64,000 nucleotides of DNA. Source: Bacillus sp. MUM 116. GTDB taxonomy: Bacteria > Bacillota > Bacilli > Bacillales > Cytobacillaceae. The notes beneath the pieces are model-generated. The model did no database searches and was not told where the DNA came from. It saw only the letters and a list, made by a program, of their open reading frames with translations. The stretch spans positions 1-64,000 of the forward strand of contig NZ_MLYR01000005.1 in the NCBI RefSeq assembly GCF_001866655.1, given 5' to 3'. Both the position numbers and the translations under genes were made by a program. Each line of letters opens with the position of its first letter. Positions within the stretch are counted from its first letter, which is position 1. Positions 36,778-45,379 of this stretch are shown piece after piece.

Positions 36778-38118
36778 GTGGGTAAGAATCAGCAAATGAT
36801 CAAATTATTTGTTGTACTTTTTTTGAGTACCGCTTTTATTTTTAGTTTTTCCCATTTTGGTGCAAAAGCATTTGATAAATTGACAAACTCAGATGGGAAA
36901 TATTTGAATGGTACAACTATTGGAGGAATAGATATTTCGGGAAAATCCCAAAGTGAAGTTATTAATCTATTAAATACTCGCTATATTAACTGGGTGAAAA
37001 ATTCAAAAATAAATCTTCAGTATATCGAAAAAACTGCTCAATTTGATTTAAAGGATTTCAATTATGATTCTGCTACAACGATTAATTCAATAAAGGATGG
37101 CCAAGCAAATTCAATATTTGTGACGATTGATAAAAATAAGGTGGAAGAGCAAGTCCAAATTCTCTTTCCGCAAATTAATAGCAAGAATATTGATGTAAAC
37201 AAACTTACCATGGGTTTATCGGAGACAGCATCAAAATTAGAAACAGGTACATTTAATTTCAATATATACAGTGATTTCTTGTTAGCTAAAGCCAATGATA
37301 AAGATGCCGTTATAAGCCAAGCAATAATAAAATTAAGGGATATACCAATTGATTTGTCAGAATTAGTATATCAAATTTCAAAAATTGATATAAATGGACA
37401 ATCAACTTTTTCCTTTTTAGAATTTGCCAAGAAAAAACATCTTGAAGATTTTTCTTCTCTAAATATAATTGTAACTGGATTTTATCAAGCTATTTTACCT
37501 ACTAATTTTTCGATTGTAGAAAGAAATATCAGTAACAAACTTCCTCGCTATGCAAGCTTAGGCTATGAGGCAAGAGTAAATGACAAGACCAATTCTGATT
37601 TAATGATTGAAAATCCAAATGAAGGAAAGTACACACTAGAATTTAAATTGGACGATAATCGTTTGGTTGTTACATTAAAAGGCGAAAAGTTTATGTATTC
37701 CTATAAAATTAATAAAAAAAGTAAAAAGGAATTACAGCCTAAAACGATTCTCCAATATAGTCCGCTTCTTCTGTCCGGCCAAACTAAGATTCAAGCAGAA
37801 GGTAAAAATGGACTTATGGTAAAAGTCTATCGGGATGTATATGAAGGAAACCAGTTAATTAAATCGAATCTAATTTCCGATGACTACTATCCACCAATCT
37901 ATCGTGTGGAAATACACGGGTTATCAGGCAGTACACAGGATACTGCACAAACCATTGGAAATGCAAAAAATCAACCATCAACCAGTGACGCTAACCAAAC
38001 TGGAAATGGTAGTGCGAATGATGACTCTAATGGGAACCAATCAACTGTGACCGATTCAACACAGAACAGCTCAAATGATAGAAATCTTTGGGGAAAACCA
38101 AATGAGCAACCAAAATAA
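36778..38118 (+). CDS. VanW-family, YoaR-like surface protein
   Basis: A 446-residue protein exported by an N-terminal hydrophobic segment (about residues 7-30). Residues about 40-105 resemble the YoaR-like putative peptidoglycan-binding domain of VanW proteins (GTTIGGIDISGKSQSEVINLL). Residues about 255-310 fit the VanW core (RYASLGYEARVNDKTNSDLM, then IENPNEGKY and LVVTLKG). The last 55 residues are Ser/Asn/Thr/Gln-rich. The GTG start follows AAAGGAAGGCGG. It lies 23 bases before pilB. Possible role: a cell-wall-associated partner of the pilus machine, inferred from position. VanW function itself is not known. Confidence 0.72.
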   Translation: MGKNQQMIKLFVVLFLSTAFIFSFSHFGAKAFDKLTNSDGKYLNGTTIGGIDISGKSQSEVINLLNTRYINWVKNSKINLQYIEKTAQFDLKDFNYDSATTINSIKDGQANSIFVTIDKNKVEEQVQILFPQINSKNIDVNKLTMGLSETASKLETGTFNFNIYSDFLLAKANDKDAVISQAIIKLRDIPIDLSELVYQISKIDINGQSTFSFLEFAKKKHLEDFSSLNIIVTGFYQAILPTNFSIVERNISNKLPRYASLGYEARVNDKTNSDLMIENPNEGKYTLEFKLDDNRLVVTLKGEKFMYSYKINKKSKKELQPKTILQYSPLLLSGQTKIQAEGKNGLMVKVYRDVYEGNQLIKSNLISDDYYPPIYRVEIHGLSGSTQDTAQTIGNAKNQPSTSDANQTGNGSANDDSNGNQSTVTDSTQNSSNDRNLWGKPNEQPK

Positions 38119-38141
38119 TGTAGACAAAGCAGGGATGTGCA

Positions 38142-39803
38142 ATGAAGCAAGTAAGAAAACGACTTGGCGATTTATTAATCGAAGAAGGGTTAATTACTGC
38201 TGAGCTGCTGTATACCACATTAAAGGAAAAAAGTACAAATCAAAAGCTTGGTGAGGCATTAGTTCAAAGAGGTTATATTACGGAACAACAATTAATTGAG
38301 GTATTGGAATATCAGCTGGGAGTACCACACATCAGCCTTTTTCAATATCCGTTTGACACCAATATTTTTTCACTTGTATCAAAAGAGACAGCACGACGTA
38401 ATTTAATAATTCCAATTAAAAAAGATGGAAATAAGCTTTATATCGCGATGGCGGATCCAATGGATTTCATCATTATGGATGATTTACGCCTTTCTACAGG
38501 CTTTCAAATTGAGCCTGCAATTGCGACGAAGGATGATATTTTAAAGGCAATTAATAAATACTATGATGTTGATGACGGTTTTAATGAGCTCCTTGATGAA
38601 CTGCCACAAAATGAAAAAAGGCGAAATGATGATGTAACAGATCTGAATTCTCCCATAGTTAAGCTGGTGAATCAGATTCTTACCAATGCTGTGATTCAAA
38701 AAGCTAGTGACATCCACATTGACCCACAGGAAACCAAAATAACAGTTCGATATCGAATTGACGGAGTGTTACGAACGGATCGTGTATTACCACGACATAT
38801 GCAAAGTGTATTAACAGCAAGGATTAAAATTATGTCAAATCTTGATATTACTGAACATCGAATTCCACAAGATGGAAGGATTAAATTGAACCTCGATGTT
38901 CACCCAATTGACCTCCGTGTCTCAACTCTTCCCACGGTTTATGGTGAGAAAATTGTTATGCGGCTGCTTGATATGAGTTCTGCGTTAAATGATATTAACA
39001 AACTGGGTTTTAACGCTCTGAACTTGAAAAGGTTTGGTGAATTAATTGAAAATCCAACTGGTATCGTCCTAATCACCGGACCAACTGGTTCAGGGAAATC
39101 ATCTACTTTGTATGCCGCACTCAATAAAATGAACAATGAAGAAGTCAATATCATTACAATTGAGGACCCTGTTGAATACCAACTTGAGGGAATAAATCAA
39201 ATCCAAGTAAACCAGAATGTTGGAATGACATTTGCTGCAGGATTACGTTCTATCCTTCGACAAGATCCAAATATTATTATGGTAGGGGAAATACGTGATA
39301 AGGAAACTGCTGAAGTGGCCATTAGGGCATCTTTGACAGGACACTTAGTCTTAAGTACCCTTCATACGAATGATTCAATTGGTACAGTTACTAGATTGAT
39401 AGACATGGGTGTTGAACCATTTTTGTTAGCATCTTCATTATCAGGTGTCGTAGCCCAACGTCTTGTGCGAAAGGTTTGTCGGGATTGCATGGAGGTTCAG
39501 GAACCATCTAGGCGTGAAATTGAGATTTTTGCCAAACGTGGAATAAAGATTGAAAAAATTCATCGTGGTAAAGGCTGTTCTTTCTGTAATATGACAGGTT
39601 ATAAGGGAAGAATTGCCCTTCATGAAGTACTAGTCATTAATGATGAGATGCAACGGAGTATTATGAATGGTGAATCTTTTCAAAGGTTAAAAGAATTAGC
39701 AAAAAAAAGCAAAACGATCTTTCTAATTGACGATGGCTTATTAAAGGTCAAGCAAGGGCTAACAACGACTGAAGAAGTATTACGAGTAGCAACTCTGGAA
39801 TAG
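38142..39803 (+). CDS. pilB: Type IV pilus extension ATPase PilB
   Basis: Hexameric cytoplasmic ATPase that powers pilus growth. The N-terminal MshEN/GspE-N domain (about residues 1-145; RLGDLLIEEGLIT, LGEALVQRGYIT) is of the kind that can bind cyclic di-GMP in some relatives. The motor domain has Walker A GPTGSGKSS (313-321), Asp box, Walker B IIMVGEIRD (378-386) and His box. A zinc tetracysteine is present (C446, C449, C479, C482). Length is 553 residues. ATG follows AGGGATG. It heads the pilB-pilT-pilC group, with 12 bases to pilT. Confidence 0.94.
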   Translation: MKQVRKRLGDLLIEEGLITAELLYTTLKEKSTNQKLGEALVQRGYITEQQLIEVLEYQLGVPHISLFQYPFDTNIFSLVSKETARRNLIIPIKKDGNKLYIAMADPMDFIIMDDLRLSTGFQIEPAIATKDDILKAINKYYDVDDGFNELLDELPQNEKRRNDDVTDLNSPIVKLVNQILTNAVIQKASDIHIDPQETKITVRYRIDGVLRTDRVLPRHMQSVLTARIKIMSNLDITEHRIPQDGRIKLNLDVHPIDLRVSTLPTVYGEKIVMRLLDMSSALNDINKLGFNALNLKRFGELIENPTGIVLITGPTGSGKSSTLYAALNKMNNEEVNIITIEDPVEYQLEGINQIQVNQNVGMTFAAGLRSILRQDPNIIMVGEIRDKETAEVAIRASLTGHLVLSTLHTNDSIGTVTRLIDMGVEPFLLASSLSGVVAQRLVRKVCRDCMEVQEPSRREIEIFAKRGIKIEKIHRGKGCSFCNMTGYKGRIALHEVLVINDEMQRSIMNGESFQRLKELAKKSKTIFLIDDGLLKVKQGLTTTEEVLRVATLE

Positions 39804-39815
39804 GGGAAAGAAAAA

Positions 39816-40862
39816 ATGAAAGAAAAAATTGACCAAATACTAAGAGCTGCAATTGATTATAAGGCATCCGATGTTCATTTAACTGTAGGAGTTCCACCGG
39901 TTTTTCGAATCCACGGGGACCTAAAAAGGTTTGGTCCTGATAAACTGCTTCCTGATGAAACAGAAGGAATGGCAAAAGAAATTATTCCGGAACATTTATG
40001 GAATGTATTTAAAGAAAAAGGGGAATTGGATTTTTCTTATGGCGTACCAAGGACCTCCCGATTCCGTGTTAACGCCTTTCATCAGCGTAAAAGCGTTTCG
40101 CTTGCCCTAAGGACCGTCGCTTCCAAAACCCCGACCATTGAGGAACTAGACTTACCAGAAGTAATAGCAAAATTAGTCGAAAAACCACAAGGGCTAATTC
40201 TTGTAACAGGTCCTACTGGCAGCGGTAAATCTACAACACTTGCATCGATGATCGATTATATGAACCGCACAATGCGAAAGCATATTATTACGCTTGAAGA
40301 TCCAATCGAGTATCTTCATAAACATGGAAATTCAATTATTGACCAGCGGGAAGTCGGGTTTGATACACAAACCTTTGCAAGCGGGTTAAAGGGTGCTCTT
40401 CGTCAAGACCCGGATGTCATTCTTGTTGGTGAGATGCGTGATTTAGAAACCATTGGTATCGCAATTACAGCAGCTGAAACAGGTCATTTGGTACTTGGCA
40501 CACTCCACACATCGAGTGCTCCAACTACTATCAACAGGATTATTGACGTTTTTCCGCCTGCGCAACAGCCTCAAATTCGGATACAGCTAGCATCTGTTTT
40601 GGTAGGAGTCATCTCCCAGCGGCTTTTCCCAACGCCAGATAAAAAGGGCAGGAGAGCAGCTACGGAAATAATGGTAAATAACCCAGCGATCGCTAACTTA
40701 ATCAGAAGTGAAAAAATTCACCAAATTCAAAGTACAATGCAAACCTCCCGTGCCCAGGGAATGCATACGCTTGAAATGAGTATCAAAGAATTACTTGACC
40801 GCAACCTTATCCAAAAGGAAGCGGTAACCCAATATTTACATGAGAAGATGTTAAATGGCTAG
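39816..40862 (+). CDS. pilT: Type IV pilus retraction ATPase PilT
   Basis: Hexameric ATPase that depolymerises pili and drives twitching and DNA uptake. It has 348 residues, with N-terminal PAS-like domain, Walker A GPTGSGKST (132-140), VGEMRD (204-209) and the PilT-specific C-terminal AIRNLIRE-type motif seen as AIANLIRSEK (291-300). It lacks the tetracysteine of PilB. ATG follows AGGGGAAAG. It overlaps pilC by 8 bases. Its presence separates this system from simple competence pseudopili, which lack PilT. Confidence 0.95.
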   Translation: MKEKIDQILRAAIDYKASDVHLTVGVPPVFRIHGDLKRFGPDKLLPDETEGMAKEIIPEHLWNVFKEKGELDFSYGVPRTSRFRVNAFHQRKSVSLALRTVASKTPTIEELDLPEVIAKLVEKPQGLILVTGPTGSGKSTTLASMIDYMNRTMRKHIITLEDPIEYLHKHGNSIIDQREVGFDTQTFASGLKGALRQDPDVILVGEMRDLETIGIAITAAETGHLVLGTLHTSSAPTTINRIIDVFPPAQQPQIRIQLASVLVGVISQRLFPTPDKKGRRAATEIMVNNPAIANLIRSEKIHQIQSTMQTSRAQGMHTLEMSIKELLDRNLIQKEAVTQYLHEKMLNG

Positions 40863-42072
40863 ATTTAAATATTCAGGTCGTGACCGAAAAGGGAAACGGC
40901 AGGGCACAGTGCATGCAGCTTCTAGAAGGGAAGCGATGGTAAAGCTTAAAGAAGAGGGGATACGTGTAATTGAAATCAATGAAGTCCCAGAAACTCTTTT
41001 GACAAAGGATCTTACTTTTGGCAACCCAGTAAAGTTACAACATTTTGTTATCTATTTAAGGCAGTTCTCAACCTTACTAAAGGCTGGGGTGACAGTTGTC
41101 GATGCAACAGCTATTCTAGCTCAACAAACAGAAAGTAAAGGATTAAAAAAAGCATTACTTGATGTTGAACAGGAATTAAGGGAAGGTAATCCCCTTTCAG
41201 AAGCGGTTTCAAAACATAAGAAAATTTTCACACCAATGTTTATTAATATGGTAATTGCCGGGGAAGTCAGTGGTAATTTAGACGAAACACTTGACCGATT
41301 AGCGGAGCATTTCGAGAAGCAACATTATACACGGCAAAAAATAAAGTCAGCACTATCCTATCCAATGGTTGTAGGAATAGTTGCTCTAGCTGTTGTGATT
41401 TTTTTACTAGTATCTGTTGTCCCAACTTTTGTGACTATGTTCAATCAAATGGGTGGAAAACTTCCTGCGATTACTTTATTTGTTGTTGGAGCAAGTAATT
41501 TTGTGGAAAAAAGTTGGTGGATATTAGCCATATTAATCTTTTTTATCGCTTTCCTAGTATTCTTCTTGAAGAAAAATAGTAAATCAAAATATTACTTAGA
41601 TGTGATAATGTTAAGAATGCCGATATTCGGAAAACTGGTTCAGAAAGCTGCACTTGCTAGAATGATGAGAACACTGAGTTCATTATTTTCTAGTTCTGTT
41701 CCGATTCTTCAAGCAATGTCCATCGTTGAAAAAGTAGTTGAAAATGAAGTTCTTGCAAAGGTTATTCGCGAGTCGCGAAATACTCTTGAAAAAGGTCGAT
41801 CAATGACAGAACCAATGGAGAAACATTGGGCTTTTCCGCCGCTGGTTACCCAGATGATTGCAATTGGGGAGGAAACTGGGGCTTTGGACGCAATGCTGTC
41901 AAAAATCGCAGACTTTTACGAAAAAGAAGTTGAAACAGGAACAGATCAATTAAAATCTTTAATTGAGCCGTTAATGATAGTATTTTTAGCAGGGGTAGTT
42001 GGGACGATAGTTACTGCTATTATGATGCCTCAATTTGCCATGTTCGACCAATTCCAACAGATGAATCAGTAA
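40855..42072 (+). CDS. pilC: Type IV pilus inner-membrane platform protein PilC
   Basis: Polytopic platform protein that couples PilB/PilT to pilin movement. Two T2SSF domains can be seen, about residues 65-190 and 270-393, with RQFSTLLKAGVTVVDA and RTLSSLFSSSVPILQA as the paired signatures. Three transmembrane segments lie near residues 168-190, 215-235 and 375-395. Length is 405 residues, typical. The start overlaps the end of pilT, so translation is probably coupled. Confidence 0.94.
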   Translation: MARFKYSGRDRKGKRQGTVHAASRREAMVKLKEEGIRVIEINEVPETLLTKDLTFGNPVKLQHFVIYLRQFSTLLKAGVTVVDATAILAQQTESKGLKKALLDVEQELREGNPLSEAVSKHKKIFTPMFINMVIAGEVSGNLDETLDRLAEHFEKQHYTRQKIKSALSYPMVVGIVALAVVIFLLVSVVPTFVTMFNQMGGKLPAITLFVVGASNFVEKSWWILAILIFFIAFLVFFLKKNSKSKYYLDVIMLRMPIFGKLVQKAALARMMRTLSSLFSSSVPILQAMSIVEKVVENEVLAKVIRESRNTLEKGRSMTEPMEKHWAFPPLVTQMIAIGEETGALDAMLSKIADFYEKEVETGTDQLKSLIEPLMIVFLAGVVGTIVTAIMMPQFAMFDQFQQMNQ

Positions 42073-42204
42073 CTGACAATTTAGTCACAAATAGGACAAA
42101 ATACTGCAAAAAGCACAATTTTCTTCTTTTCTTCAACAGTCAATTAAATTATAATAAAAACGACTAAATTACTAGGTTCATAGAACTAAAAGGGAGAAGA
42201 AATT

Positions 42205-42699
42205 ATGATTCAAAAATTAAAGAAAAAGCTTAAAGAACAACAAGGTATGACATTAGTTGAATTGCTTGCTGTTATTGTTATTTTGGGAATAATTGCAGCG
42301 ATTGCTATACCAAGTATAGGGAAACTTATTGATAATTCAAAGCTTGATGCTCACGTTGCAAATGCTTCACAAGTAATAAGTTCTACCCAGTTAGCTGTTA
42401 CAAATGAACCTAAATTACAATTAGGCACAAAATATATTCCACTAGAGTATTTAGAAGCTACAGGTGTTCTTGACAAAGTTAAAGATCCCGATAGTGTGGG
42501 TTATTCAAGAGGAAATGTTACTGGTATTGATGCCGTCGTTGCTCTGAATGCAGCACCAGCTACATCATATGTTAAAGTAGTAGATGGAAAAGTTATGGAA
42601 ATTAGGTTGTTTTCTACAAAAAGAGGAGTACAAGATGATACCGGAAAAGCTATAGGTGTTGATAATATCACTCGCAATGATGTTCATGATACAAAATAA
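42205..42699 (+). CDS. pilA: Major-type pilin (PilA/ComGC-like prepilin)
   Basis: Likely main pilus subunit. The 14-residue leader ends in KEQQG, followed by MTLVELLAVIVILGIIAAIAIPSIGKLI: peptidase site after G14, methylated Met1 and Glu5 of the mature pilin. The 150-residue mature chain has a small globular domain with a Val-rich beta segment and no cysteine. ATG follows AAAAGGGAGAAG. The 132-base gap after pilC contains TATAAT at 42150-42155, so it may have its own promoter, as a highly expressed pilin would need. Major-subunit role is inferred. Confidence 0.88.
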   Translation: MIQKLKKKLKEQQGMTLVELLAVIVILGIIAAIAIPSIGKLIDNSKLDAHVANASQVISSTQLAVTNEPKLQLGTKYIPLEYLEATGVLDKVKDPDSVGYSRGNVTGIDAVVALNAAPATSYVKVVDGKVMEIRLFSTKRGVQDDTGKAIGVDNITRNDVHDTK

Positions 42700-43465
42700 A
42701 ATCATTATTCTTTTTGTTTCATATCTTTTTATAGTTGGTTTATGTCTTGGTTCATTTTTCAATGTCGTTGGCTTAAGGGTGCCACTAAAAAAATCAATCA
42801 TTCGTCCACGTTCGGCTTGTTCAACCTGCGGGCATCAATTAAAAGCACACGAACTAATACCAGTACTATCATATTTAATTCAAGGGGGAAAATGCCGCGG
42901 CTGTAAGTCGCGGATTTCTCCTATCTATCCTGTTTTCGAACTGCTAACTGGAATCTTATTTGCAGCTGCACCATCTTTAGTAGGATGGTCTTGTGAATTA
43001 GTGATTGCCTTAACACTTATCTCACTGTTTATGATAATAATTGTGTCAGATATTCACTATATGATCATCCCTGATAAAATTTTACTTTGGTTTGCAGGGA
43101 TTTTTTTATTGGAACGAGTCTTTATACCATTAACTCCATGGTGGGACAGCCTTTTAGGCATGGTTACAGGTTTTCTGCTCCTCCTCATCATTGCCCTTGT
43201 CAGCAAGGGCGGCATGGGTTTTGGAGATGTGAAACTTTACGCATTACTTGGTTTTGTTTTGGGAATTAAGCTAGTACTTTTATCCTTCTTTTTATCGACA
43301 TTATACGGTGCAGTTATTGGTGGACTTGCACTAGTATTAAAAATCGTAAAAAGACGTCAGCCGATTCCGTTTGGACCATTTATTGCAGCTGGAACTTTAT
43401 CTGCTTATTTTTGGGGAACAGACTTAATCAACATGTATTTTCAATTTCTCAATCAAGGATTATAA
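42677..43465 (+). CDS. pilD: Prepilin peptidase/N-methyltransferase (PilD/ComC)
   Basis: Membrane aspartyl protease that cleaves and N-methylates prepilins. GLCLGSFFNVVGLRVP marks the N-terminus. Two CxxC pairs (CSTCG and CRGCK) give the zinc-binding cytoplasmic domain. Catalytic aspartates are in VSDIHYMIIPD and in the GxGD motif KGGMGFGDVK. Several membrane segments follow. It overlaps the end of pilA. The start is uncertain: ATG at 42677, 42680 or 42686, none with a clear ribosome site, so translational coupling is likely. B. subtilis has comC at this place, so it probably also serves the ComG competence pseudopilins. Confidence 0.92.
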   Translation: MMFMIQNKIIILFVSYLFIVGLCLGSFFNVVGLRVPLKKSIIRPRSACSTCGHQLKAHELIPVLSYLIQGGKCRGCKSRISPIYPVFELLTGILFAAAPSLVGWSCELVIALTLISLFMIIIVSDIHYMIIPDKILLWFAGIFLLERVFIPLTPWWDSLLGMVTGFLLLLIIALVSKGGMGFGDVKLYALLGFVLGIKLVLLSFFLSTLYGAVIGGLALVLKIVKRRQPIPFGPFIAAGTLSAYFWGTDLINMYFQFLNQGL

Positions 43466-43481
43466 ATAAGGGGTTTTTAAA

Positions 43482-44477
43482 ATGGCTTTTTCCCTTTTTA
43501 CACCAAAAAATCGAATCATTAATCTGGTATTGAATGACCATTCGGTTCGTCTTGTTGAATTAAAGCAAGCGGATCCGCCGATAGTTCAGAGATGGAACGA
43601 ACGCTTTCTGCCACCTGGAATCATCAGTGATGGGAAGATTGTTGATCGTGATGCCTTATCTAGCATTCTTGAAGAATGTATAGATGAATGGAAAATTCAG
43701 CGCCGCTCCATCCGCTTTATCGTACCAGATCAGCTGGTGATTATCCGGAAGGTCTCGATTCCGGCAGAAATTCAGGATGATGAACTGAAGGGATATCTTT
43801 ATTTGGAACTTGGTTCAAGTATTCATCTGCCATTTGAAGAACCGATTTTTGACTATTACCTCTTTGAGGGGAATGGGAAGACAAAAGAGTTATTGTTATT
43901 TGCAGCACCAGAACAGCATGTTACTGAATATACAGATCTTTTTTCAAAACTTAAGTTAGATCCGATTGCAGCGGATATCTCTCCGCTGGCGTTATACCGT
44001 TTATATCATAAGCTTGAAATGAACAAGCCAAATGAAGTCCTTTTTACGATTCAGTTTGATTTAACGAGCGTAAATCTTTGTATTTTTGAAGAATCTGTTC
44101 CTCTTGTCATGCGTCAATTTCCTTTACCTTTCAATATGGAGCAATGGGAAATTAAACGTAATATACTAGGTGCAATGGACTATAAATTTATTGGTGAATC
44201 AGAAGAACTAACGATTCAAATTGAAGATATTTTTAGAGAAATCAATATGCTCCATGATTTTTACAGATATTCACTAAGAAATGATAAGCAAGAAGTTACC
44301 AATTTTTTATTAAATGGTGACCATCCGATGTGGGAAGCAATCTATGATGAACTGCTCGAGAGATTTGATATGCCTATTGACCGAATTTCTTTAGAGAATG
44401 ATTCTATAGGGAAAACAGAAATTGTACCCGAAAACCTTTTATTGACATTGGGTCTCGCTTTAAAAGAGGTGAAATAA
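43482..44477 (+). CDS. pilM: Type IV pilus assembly protein PilM
   Basis: Actin/FtsA-like cytoplasmic protein that binds the N-terminus of PilN and links the PilNO platform to the motor. It has 331 residues. The N-terminal INLVLNDHSVRLVELKQ and RFIVPDQLVIIRKVSIPAE segments are PilM-like; the nucleotide-binding motifs are less clear than in proteobacterial PilM. ATG follows AAGGGG. It overlaps pilN by one base (TAATG). Confidence 0.85.
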   Translation: MAFSLFTPKNRIINLVLNDHSVRLVELKQADPPIVQRWNERFLPPGIISDGKIVDRDALSSILEECIDEWKIQRRSIRFIVPDQLVIIRKVSIPAEIQDDELKGYLYLELGSSIHLPFEEPIFDYYLFEGNGKTKELLLFAAPEQHVTEYTDLFSKLKLDPIAADISPLALYRLYHKLEMNKPNEVLFTIQFDLTSVNLCIFEESVPLVMRQFPLPFNMEQWEIKRNILGAMDYKFIGESEELTIQIEDIFREINMLHDFYRYSLRNDKQEVTNFLLNGDHPMWEAIYDELLERFDMPIDRISLENDSIGKTEIVPENLLLTLGLALKEVK

Positions 44478-45379
44478 TGCTAGTTGAAATTAATCTGCTT
44501 CCTCCGAAAGAACCGAAAAAAATCAACATGATTATTGCAGTTGGCAGTGCACTAGCATTATTTTTGCTTATTGGTGGTTTCTATTTTTGGCAAATCAATT
44601 CAACAAAAAGCAAAGTTACTGAAGTAGATAGACAAATCTCGATGACGCGGAAAATTGCTGAAAAAGAACAACAGAAAACGGACACAGTTGTGTCATCTAG
44701 CTCCGTTAGCCAATTAAAAAGTGCAATAGAATGGGCGAACAGTTACTCAATTCCAACGATTCCTGTCATGAAACATTTGACATCGCTATTACCGGAACGC
44801 GGCTTTATTCAATCCTTTGGTTATACAGACGTTGGAACGGTTACGCTCACTGTCCAATTTGACAGTGCCAGAGAAGCTGCCTATTTCTTGGATAGCCTTA
44901 ATGAATCAAAGTGGATTGAGGAAGCCAGTTTGAATTCATTATCAACTACTGAAACCAATACAGCTAATTCGACGGCTGTTTCAAATAATCAAACAAATAC
45001 TAATAGTACGGGTTCAAGCACAAATAGTCAGTCTAATGGTTCAAGTACAAGCTCAGGGACAAATACCCAGAGCACAACTAGTACAAACACAAGTACGAAC
45101 AATTCAACAAGTACTACGGTAAATGATAACAACCAAATTGTTAATTCTTCGAGCACTGGCAGTTCGACTCAAACAACTTCGAATTCTAACATTCAAACAA
45201 ATCAAAATAGTACTACTTCAAATTCTTCAACTAGTAGTTCAAGTGCTTTAAGTGATAAAAAAGATAATAAGTATTTACCTCGTTATACCGGCCAATTTGA
45301 AATCAAATTAAATAAAGACAATATCAAAGAAATTCTTAAGAAGAGCAAAAAGGGTAAGGAAGGAGTGACTGGTTCATGA
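44477..45379 (+). CDS. pilN: Type IV pilus platform protein PilN with long Ser/Thr/Asn-rich linker
   Basis: Bitopic membrane protein of the PilMNO platform. MLVEINLLPPKE at the N-terminus is the PilM-binding motif. One transmembrane segment (about 19-39) and a ferredoxin-like domain (about 60-150) follow. Unusually, residues about 155-260 are almost only Ser, Thr, Asn, Gln and Gly. A short basic tail (YTGQFEIKLNKDNIKEI) ends the protein, so the linker splits the last strand region from the domain. Length is 300 residues against about 180-200 for usual PilN. Starts at the pilM stop and overlaps pilO by ATGA. Confidence 0.85.
   Translation: MLVEINLLPPKEPKKINMIIAVGSALALFLLIGGFYFWQINSTKSKVTEVDRQISMTRKIAEKEQQKTDTVVSSSSVSQLKSAIEWANSYSIPTIPVMKHLTSLLPERGFIQSFGYTDVGTVTLTVQFDSAREAAYFLDSLNESKWIEEASLNSLSTTETNTANSTAVSNNQTNTNSTGSSTNSQSNGSSTSSGTNTQSTTSTNTSTNNSTSTTVNDNNQIVNSSSTGSSTQTTSNSNIQTNQNSTTSNSSTSSSSALSDKKDNKYLPRYTGQFEIKLNKDNIKEILKKSKKGKEGVTGS

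Noticed and set aside
42141..42155. Full SigA promoter for pilA
   Set aside because: TATAAT at 42150 is clear, but no -35 box or TG extension accompanies it; mentioned only as a possibility in the pilA entry.
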